This document shows positions 56,960 through 64,000 of a stretch of DNA of 64,000 bases, piece after piece (position 1 is the stretch's first letter; the number at the start of each line of letters is the position of its first letter). The stretch spans positions 51,217,293-51,281,292 of the forward strand of contig OZ024927.1 of NCBI GenBank assembly GCA_964017235.1, written 5' to 3'. Below the pieces are notes generated by a model. It worked only from the letters and a program-made list of their open reading frames with translations. It was not told where the DNA came from and searched no databases. The stretch comes from Sabellastarte sp. h YS-2021 (lineage: Eukaryota; Annelida; Polychaeta; Sabellida; Sabellidae). The position numbers and the translations under genes are program-made.

Positions 56960-58492
56960 AAACCACTCACACAACAGTTCACTTTGCCAGACACACTGAC
57001 AGGATATTCTCTGCTGGCCACAAGATATGCACAATAATTGTCATTTATAATTCTTGCAGCCCTTGGCCAGTCGCTGAGAGTATGAGGAGGCCTTGCGCCT
57101 AGAAGTTTTCTGACCACGCTTTCTGTTTTCAAGCAGGAGGTGTGGATTTCTGGTCAGTGTCCTGTTGGTGTGGTTTGTTAGGTTGGCTGTACGGGTGGTA
57201 ACGTGGAGCCTTCCTTGCCGGACCTGGAGTACGCTTGTCTTTATGATGGTGTATCTCCTCTTCCGCTTTGGAAATGATGTGGTCTGCGAAAAGGGCACTC
57301 ATGTGTAGTGGAGCAGTCCTGAGTGACATGAGTGTATCCTGTTTTATGCCAGTCTTAATAAAGTCCAGATAGCTGTCCCTTCGAGCTAAGGTCAGATTGG
57401 CCACATTAATAAAGACACCGTCGGACAAATCTTGCATGGTCCTGGCCATAGCATGAGTAATGGACCTGTTGAAAGTCACCAGGTAGTCCAGTTCGTCCGT
57501 AGCCTGGTGAAGTTTGCTGGAAGATTTTCCTTTAGAAGTGACACTCTGGATTATCTTCAACTGGCTAGTCATGTTATCCTGCACTTTGGATCAGCAATGC
57601 TAGAAGCCGGTCACTGACGTTTTCTTCTAAAGCTCCTGGATCTTCAACAGGGACTGCGGAACTGGTGAGAAGAGAAGCACATCTCTCAGTGGTAGTAGGT
57701 TGACCGGTGGGATCTTGGGGCTGAACCTCTGATCTACCACCGGCAGACATCTTGTTGGCAGGACCTGGGGGCTGTACCCCGGGTCTGTCAACCGCAACAA
57801 ACAGGGAAGCATCCTGGTTGGTGTGAAGCATCTCTGTATCCGCACCAGGAGCCTCAACAGGCTGGGTGGCAGTGGCAATGGAGGTTGCACCGGGGGCCTC
57901 AACAGGCTGGGTGGCTGCATTCATCATCTGACCGGTCAACTGCTTCTGCCCGGTAGCACCGGTAGACTGCTGCTCTTGTGGGATGAACAGCCTGTCAGTC
58001 ACCACCATATCACCTCTCTGGACAGGCTCCACCGGCGCAGTAAAACTTGTTGCCAGGAACATTGCTTCCAGTCTAGCAAACAGTTCCGACCACTTCTCAT
58101 CTATGGTCTTGAGTTTTGCCTGGAATTCTGTAGACTTCCTAGACTTCTTGGGGGATTTGTGAGAGGACTTCTTGGATTTCTTACTGGGAGTTTTGCCTCG
58201 ATCACTATCCCTGCTCTCAACCTGTCCTAAAAACTGTAATGTCTGATGGGTCAACAAGGGAGGGAGAGCCTGTTTTCTTCTTATTCTGGAGATCTTTTCA
58301 TACCCTGTAAGATGGTGTGGCTAGCTGCTTTTTTTGCTCTTCGGAGAAGACATCACGAACAGAACAGGACTTCTTCTCCACACAAGGGTCCTTGCCTACT
58401 CCCTTCTCACGACAGCGTGCACACTTGGAGTGGCCATCAAAGGAAGCCATAATGTGGCCACATGACCCTTTCTTCTGACCAGGGGATGACAT
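56960..58492 (-). pseudogene. DIRS-E Gag-like region
   Basis: 58298-58492 gives a 64-residue N-terminal Cys/His module (CGHIMASFDGHSKCARC, then GKDPCV). 57574-58257 is a Ser/Lys/Pro-rich segment with a repeated QPVEAPGA motif. 57129-57584 is the conserved helical part, with NLTLARRDSYLDFIKTG and LRTAPLHMSALF. 56960-57132 carries a VNCCVSGFTR segment near the junction with F. The predicted function is RNA binding and particle assembly. The DIRS Gag fold is poorly characterised, so this rests on position and the match with F. A few breaks are present. Confidence 0.75.
57845..57920. repeat. short tandem repeat in the Gag region of DIRS-E
   Basis: GGAGCCTCAACAGGCTGGGTGGCAGTG-like units occur at about 57848 and 57895 (protein motif QPVEAPGA). 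The same unit recurs in the Gag region of DIRS-C near 26883-26980, with three or more copies. Confidence 0.7.
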
Positions 58493-58616
58493 GGTACTCC
58501 AGAAGCAATATATATCAGTTTAAAATAATAATAGTTCAAAATAAGAAAGTCGTCTTTAAAACTGCAAATGTTTTCACTCTTCTACAAAAACACGTCTGTA
58601 CACTCCACACGCCAAA

Positions 58617-58796
58617 TGAAAAAGACGCAATGACGTCATCCTGTCTAGACAGGAAGCATGCGCGAGGCGACACCTAGCGAATGTACACTCCATGACCGGT
58701 CCTGCTGGTTGTATAAACAGGATGACTTTTTCTGTCGTTTGGCAGGACCGGTCGCACTGACCGGTATAGCAATTGTCCATTGGATAGGATGTATTA
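58617..58796 (-). repeat. DIRS-E 5' inverted terminal repeat
   Basis: Inverted match to 48091-48270. It contains the hairpin ACCGGTC GCACT GACCGGT at 58747-58765 and the 14-base palindrome CCTGTCTAGACAGG at 58640-58653. Confidence 0.9.
58631..58638. promoter_or_regulatory. CRE-like palindrome TGACGTCA in DIRS-E 5' terminal repeat
   Basis: It lies two bases from the palindrome CCTGTCTAGACAGG (58640-58653), upstream of the Gag frame. A matching motif is in F. Promoter function is inferred. Confidence 0.45.
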
Positions 58797-58807
58797 ACGC
58801 AATAAAA

Positions 58808-61323
58808 TTGAGCCTTCAGCAAGACTAGTACACGTCAAATGTGCAAGTACACCCCAAGAAACAAAAATCAGGGCACTTGTTTTCTATTTAAATGATCAGG
58901 AACCATTTGCAGCCACCTTACAATGTGTAACCAAATATATCCAGCAGAAATATCAGGGAAATACAATAACAAGTAAACTTCCTCAAGAAAAAGAATATAA
59001 TATCAATAACTTCAGGCAATCAAACAACCAATTACTTGCAATGGGGCATTTTCAGTGTTTAATTATACAATAAATGATTATGCAGCCAATGCATAATACC
59101 AGAATGGATTTTTTCCAAAAATTTATAAATAACAAGTTCCTGGGAATGTACATGATGATCAAGTATCTTTATTATGAAATCTCAAGGGAAAAATTTTAAA
59201 GTTTATGCACTTTTTAAAATGTTAAAGTTAAAAATAAAGTTGTTTTTTCACTCCATTCTTATCTTCAAAATATATATTTGCAAATGTGTCTCTTAATTTT
59301 GCTGACCAATTTCTCAAGCCATAACATGCCTCCCTGTCAGAGAAACCCAGAATATCTGGATTACTCTAACACATCCTTTAAATAACAAACATCACACAGG
59401 GCAGGCAATATAATGTTTATATCAAAGAAATCAATTCAAATCTCACATCATTTAAAAGAAATGAAACACAATACAGAATGTCAAGATAACTGAATTGGCC
59501 CATCTGTCTAATACCTTATTCATCCAAAATCCAAATGGACCTGACAAAAAAGTAAATTAATAATGAAAGCAAATCAAAAGAAATAACTAACAGAGGACTG
59601 AGAGTCATAAAATGTACTCTGTTGGAATTCAATAAAAACTAAAAAGTGCAATTCAACTAAGAGCAAAATTTTTTGGAAGAAGAAACAGTGAGATGTGCCA
59701 CTCTTACTGTTTTTTTTCTCATCAATTTTCGTAAGAATTGTAAAGTCTACTTTAATAAATGTCAGCATGCACCTTTTTATTGATAATTTAGAAAAGATTA
59801 ATACACTCCTTTCAAAATACAATGCATCTCAGTGATTTGCCAACTATGGCAAGCAATCACTGTTACTTCTGTGGCTACAAGTATAAATCCCGATTAAAGA
59901 CAATATATACTATCACTTCTATTTTATCAGTTGTGATATTCACCTGCTTGTGAAAGGTGTTTTCTAGGGGCTTGGCAGTGGATTTGTGAAATATGAGCAT
60001 ATAATAATCACTTGGCTTAGAACACTGTGGCCATGGGTTCAAGTCCACAAAAAACAAGGGAAATGCTAGAAGCTTGCCTCAGTATGCCCATCGTTTTTTA
60101 ATGAATTGAAAAACCCAAGTTTTAACTTTGTAATATGTTGCTGCTGCTGTTGTTGTTGAATTTGGATCTACTTATACACAGTCTACTGCACCTCTACACA
60201 ATAGAGGATGAATATATGCTTTCTTAAGTATTGAGACCAGTACAATTATAAATTTTATAAGATCAATTTTGTCTAAATTTCATTCCTCTACTAAACCTGC
60301 TTCCTTTTATCTAAAATAAGAGGAAATATTTAAATTACATCTGTTCAGCCAATAACCTGTTTTCAAAAAAGTTTTGTCCAAGTAGGTGATTTTTTTAAAC
60401 TTTAAAGATTTCACTTATAACAGACTAAGTATGACCTTCTTAAGCCAAACAGATAACTTTTGTAATACATACATTATGCAGAGTCATCATCAGCTTTCCA
60501 GTAAATCACAATGTGACTAGGCAGAGGAAGACTCATGGTCAGCATTAATGGATTCGATAAGACTCTAATTCATCTAGATTCTCCTTGAGGGCTCATGAGC
60601 TAGTAATATCCCTAAAAGGCCAAAACTACCCATTTCCAAAGTTACAGCAATCCAATTTGAAAAAGTGAATGCTGTCAAAAATTTTTTTTTTAAATGCTTG
60701 CTTTTTATCCACTGCTTGAGGTGAATAAAAGTGCGTATTTTTTTATTTCACATAGGATGCTAAGTCAATGGAAAAACCATTGGGAAGCAGTGAAACAGAA
60801 CTTCGATGAAAAACCAATGGGAAATATAGACTGTCAGGGATCCTAAAATACTACCCCCCTCCTCCGCCAAAAAAGAATCCTACACGAGTCTCTCTATTGA
60901 ATTACAGCGTCAAGCACAGCTGCATATAATGGAGCACACTGCCAGCTTGCCGGGAGTTATTTTGCCTTTAATAACAGTATGATGTCATCGGGGAGATCCA
61001 TTACTGCCTTGAAAAAGCGTAATAAAATCACACATTTCAATGAACTCTTCTATGTTGAACTGTGTGGCCGTTTTCCCCATTTATTGAGTAATCCGAGAAC
61101 ATAATCAAGTCTGATCTCTGTAACCCAGGTTTCTATCCCGAAACTGGATCATCTAATGGTTTTAAAATGCATTTATATGTACAGACTGATCTTTGTTTGT
61201 TATAATTATCAAGGAAACTGAGCTTCCATCTGCGGTTACATCTTAAGCTTAAATAGACGCCATTACAGTATATTTTGGTGTAAGATAGCACATACAAAAT
61301 GGAAGAGAAATGATATATTAATA
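58808..61323. other. end of interspersed repeat copy 2, then AT-rich non-coding DNA
   Basis: 58808-58835 completes the repeat interrupted by DIRS-E (TTGAGCCTTCAGCAAGACTA against TTGAGTCTTTAGCAAGGCTA in copy 1). The remainder has no gene, RNA or repeat I can support. Confidence 0.55.
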
Positions 61324-62125
61324 CAGTAGAACATCGATTATCAGACCTTCTATTATCTGAATCTCTGGATTAACCAAACCGAAATCATGTCTCCCTACAT
61401 ATAATGCACCATCTACCATGAGCGATAATACAGGATTTTATACAGTCTCGGGAAACTATTAATTCTATCGCTTTATAAAACGTACCATTCACAGAAATGG
61501 CTAACTTCTTTGATCTTTATCACCATTGTTACAATAGGGGAAGGATTAATTCAATCATACGACCCTGTTACATAACTTCTTTCATAATGCGCTATTCAAT
61601 GAAAGCGTGTTCAATTGGGTTTCACAATTTATAATCTCCCAGAGTAGGTTCACAGACTGACAACGTGTATAAAAGAAAAGACGTCAAAAATGCATTACCA
61701 ACCAAACACACCTACTGAAGGTGTGTTCGCTTGGAGTTTTACAATAAATAATCTCCCAGAGTTTTCAGTTGACAAAATGCATAACGATGTTCATCTAAAA
61801 TTAAAACGTCAACATGCATGTACCAAACCGAACACGCCCAGCTCAAGTCCACGTAATATTTTAAATATAAAAATAATAATATCCACAGATATGGAGCAAA
61901 TAAGCGACAATTGAAGGGTCACTTATGTGACACAAATATATTAAATTATTTTATCAATGACCCCCAACATCTATATTTATTGCATAAAAACGACAATTCT
62001 TCAAATATCGCCCACTCGGTAACCCATAGACCGTGAATTTCGGCTTCCTTCATCTATCCGAACCCCTCGATTATCCGGCCGGATTGTTTGTCTCCCATGG
62101 GGTTTGGATAATCGAGGTTCGACTG
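61324..62125. mobile_element. pogo/Tigger-like non-autonomous element, copy 2
   Basis: The termini CAGTAGAACATCGATTATCA and (complement) CAGTCGAACCTCGATTATCC are flanked by TA at 61322-61323 and 62126-62127. The element is 802 bases without transposase and matches copy 1 (46639-47414) over most of its length, including a TCAATGAAAGCGTGTT segment. The right terminus has the pogo-type consensus GGATAATCGAGGTTCGACTG. Confidence 0.88.
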
Positions 62126-62127
62126 TA

Positions 62128-62515
62128 TTTCAACATCAACTGATATGGCTTTCTTAAGTTCCATATAAATATCAAAACGGTTTATTTCAGTATCATTTCA
62201 AATATCGCATGAGACAGTATTTTCTAAATGTTGTTCTGTTTTACAACTGTTTTATACTTTGATCATCAATAATCATGTCTGAAGACTTGCTTTAAGATCT
62301 TTAATGAATTTGATTACTGGTACAGATGTCTTGTGTTAACCTTGTGATTTTTCTTATATATCTTTAGTACTTTTGTGGTAAATAAAGCAATAGTGGCTGT
62401 GAAAATGATGCATTTTCTGATGCAAACAATTTTTCAATATCGGTCAACATGCAAAGTCAAATTAGAGAGTCATATCGATATCAAAACTGCACTTCAATTC
62501 AAACACTAATGCAAG
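62128..62515. repeat. AT-rich repeat related to 26359-26753
   Basis: It shares TTGATCATCA, AATATC-type words and the right-hand part CGATATCAAAACTGCACTTC with the repeat inside DIRS-C. The ends are not sharp. Confidence 0.45.
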
Positions 62516-62520
62516 ACTAA

Positions 62521-63158
62521 TGGCTGATTCATACTGCAATGTATCCGTATATTCGGCCGAATCTGTCACTTAATTCATGCCGTATTTTTAACATTTTCCA
62601 TTCATATTGCAGCGAATAATTCGTCCAAAAGCTGCACATTTTAGTACAGTTTTCCACTTGTTTTGACATAAAAAATAACTTTGTAGTGGAGAAAGCATTT
62701 GGTACAGTTTTCCACTAATTATGCTACAGTTTTCCACTTGTTTTGACATAAAAATAACTTTGTAGTGGAGAAAGCAATAAATAAGCTATAAAACTCACAT
62801 ATTTCACAGCAGTTAGTCTGGCAAGTATTTAAACTCCATTTGGCTTTGACACATTTTACTGTGAGGCTACAAAGCCACAAATTTTATAATATGCCGGTAC
62901 ATGTGTATATATATTTCCTGTACATGCTTTATGGTTTGTTTACAGGGGAAACTTTCACTGCTATTAACTTTTCTGTACAATTGTCTGCTTGGTTTATTGA
63001 TTCGGTGTAAAATCCGGGTGAAAATTAGAAAAAAGATTCGTGCAGATTTAGATCCTGACCGAATCTCCTGACCGATTCGGTGCAATATGAACCCTCCTAT
63101 TGATTTATACCACTCAACGAATCCGTATATACGGATTCGTTGCAGTATGAATCAGCCA
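62521..63158. mobile_element. 638-base MITE with TAA flanks
   Basis: The terminal inverted repeats are TGGCTGATTCATACTGCAA at 62521 and its complement ending at 63158. Both are followed inward by CCGTATAT-type palindromes (the right arm has AATCCGTATATACGGATT, a perfect palindrome). TAA flanks both sides (62518-62520, 63159-63161), suiting the 3-base duplication of PIF/Harbinger-like elements. No transposase is present. Confidence 0.8.
62643..62780 (+). repeat. direct duplication inside the 62521-63158 MITE
   Basis: TACAGTTTTCCACTTGTTTT … AACTTTGTAGTGGAGAAAGC occurs twice, about 77 bases apart, nearly identical. In each copy TTTTCCACT and AGTGGAGAAA form a small inverted pair. Confidence 0.85.
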
Positions 63159-63161
63159 TAA

Positions 63162-63925
63162 GCCTAATGCGCCTCCATTACAGAGATATACCAGCTGGCC
63201 CCTAAAATCACACAGAATTAGTATGTAAATGGTGGACAGATACTTTTTTCATTTATAATTCCTTTGTGACATTATTTTTGTAAAAGTTTGTTTCTATTGA
63301 CCACTAAAAACTAAGTTAATTAAAACAAAAACATGGAAGTTTTCTGTAGGTGGTGTGAAGTTTGTACACTATTTATAACATTTTAAGTTCCCTTACCATT
63401 ATATGTGTTGACATTCGAGATGCAGGTTGTATCTAATTATCACCCACTGCCACTGGACACTTGTTTTTATCTTATTTGAAATAGTAGCCTCTCCACTCCA
63501 CCTCCAATATGCATTGCCCTGGGCATTTTATACAAATAATGTAAATAATGTAGTTACAGTCAGACACCTTTAACCCCTTGATAACTTTATCTGTCAACAG
63601 CAAAGTCTACCTGCCATTATCATGTCTGTCAGCTAGCAGTTAACATCCCTGTAATATATGTTAATTGTTAATTTTGGTTTCTTCCAGTACCATGTAAAAG
63701 TCTTGGTATACTGAAATGTGTGGCATAAAATATTATGTACAATTACAACAAAGGTTGGTTGAAGTGTTCATGCACACTCATGTAAAAGATCACAATTGAT
63801 ATTATGAGTATTGCCTTACACAATATCCTATACTTTTGTGTATTGTGTTTCGAAAGCTATGCTATTTTTGAACTTTCTCATCAGTGGCTGTTTTTTGGGG
63901 GGCTAACATCATCCCTGAAGTACTT
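63162..63925. other. AT-rich non-coding DNA
   Basis: No supported feature is seen. Confidence 0.5.
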
Positions 63926-63926
63926 T

Positions 63927-64000
63927 TCTGAAAGTGCAAATGAACCGGTATTTGCACCGGTGCACCAGGTGCACCGTTAGCGGTGCATTGCACTTTTACA
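63927..64000. repeat. GTGCAC-rich palindromic cluster at the window edge
   Basis: The perfect palindrome TGCACCGGTGCA (63953-63964) is followed by GGTGCACC and CGGTGCA. AAAGTGCAA (63931-63939) and TTGCACTTT near 63989-63997 form an inverted outer pair. It may be a foldback element continuing past the edge. Confidence 0.5.

Larger units (their letters stand above)
48056..58807 (-). mobile_element. DIRS-E: best-preserved DIRS-type retrotransposon, with DIRS-F nested in it
   Basis: Both boundaries are fixed by the split host repeat (AAACTT to the left, TTGAGCC to the right). The unoccupied relative at 44190 reads AAACTTGAG, so only a TT is shared or duplicated, as expected of recombinase-based integration. 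Terminal repeats lie at about 48091-48270 and 58617-58796, the 3' end has an extra 35-base AT-rich extension, and the ICR is at 48328-48424. Without F the element is about 5.75 kb. On minus the order is Gag-like frames (58492-56960), RT-RNase H-methyltransferase-like (51520-49883) and recombinase (50003-48750). The last two frames look whole. The main damage is the nested F, with a few breaks in the Gag part. It is the youngest-looking backbone in the window, yet older than F. Confidence 0.92.

Noticed and set aside
60000-60050. GGTTCAAGTCC resembling a tRNA B box
   Set aside because: No A box lies at proper spacing and no cloverleaf can be drawn. It is probably chance.

Overview
This window looks like a stretch of host intron or intergenic DNA from a marine invertebrate, most likely a mollusc. 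It is AT-rich, has no prokaryotic gene layout, and is packed with eukaryotic mobile elements. The best lineage hint is a tRNA-derived SINE at 54910-55144 whose tail resembles a type I know from molluscs. Satellite-like arrays with 133-170 base monomers, of the kind described in bivalve repeats, agree with this. The species is not identifiable from sequence alone.

The only well-supported host coding sequence is one exon on the minus strand, 47502-47708. It has a splice acceptor, a 22-base untranslated leader, an ATG, 61 codons and a GT donor. The rest of that gene would lie at lower coordinates, so much of the window to the left may be its intron. Three further short open stretches (387-575, 5481-5648, 30394-30621) are weak exon candidates.

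Six DIRS-type tyrosine-recombinase retrotransposons dominate the window. All have their coding strand on minus. I call them A (6441-14997), B (15248-20763), C (21647-27925), D (30984-37733), E (48056-58807) and F (51948-56944, nested in E). Counting everything inserted in them, they cover about 59% of the window. Each has inverted terminal repeats and, inside the 3' repeat, an internal complementary region (ICR) that carries copies of both termini, as in Dictyostelium DIRS-1. Three sequence families are present: A alone, B with D, and C with E and F. All are fossils. E is the best preserved, with open RT-RNase H-methyltransferase-like and recombinase frames. A is the most decayed.

A second layer consists of composite tandem-repeat elements (6721-9753, about 28190-29520, 31058-33410, about 39841-41560). 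They are built from a small set of monomers, followed by a tail with a GC-rich motif. Two of them sit inside terminal repeats of DIRS copies. They resemble the Helentron-associated (HINE or pearl-like) elements of bivalves.

A third layer is small DNA-transposon derivatives: a hAT-like element (3025-3253), a palindrome-rich pair (4281-4772), a 13-base-TIR element inside C (22683-23302), two pogo/Tigger-like copies with TA duplications (46639-47414, 61324-62125), and a TAA-flanked element (62521-63158).

The nesting gives a relative history at 47.9-58.9 kb: an old interspersed repeat was hit by E, E by F, and F by the SINE. No CRISPR array, rRNA gene or genuine tRNA gene was seen.
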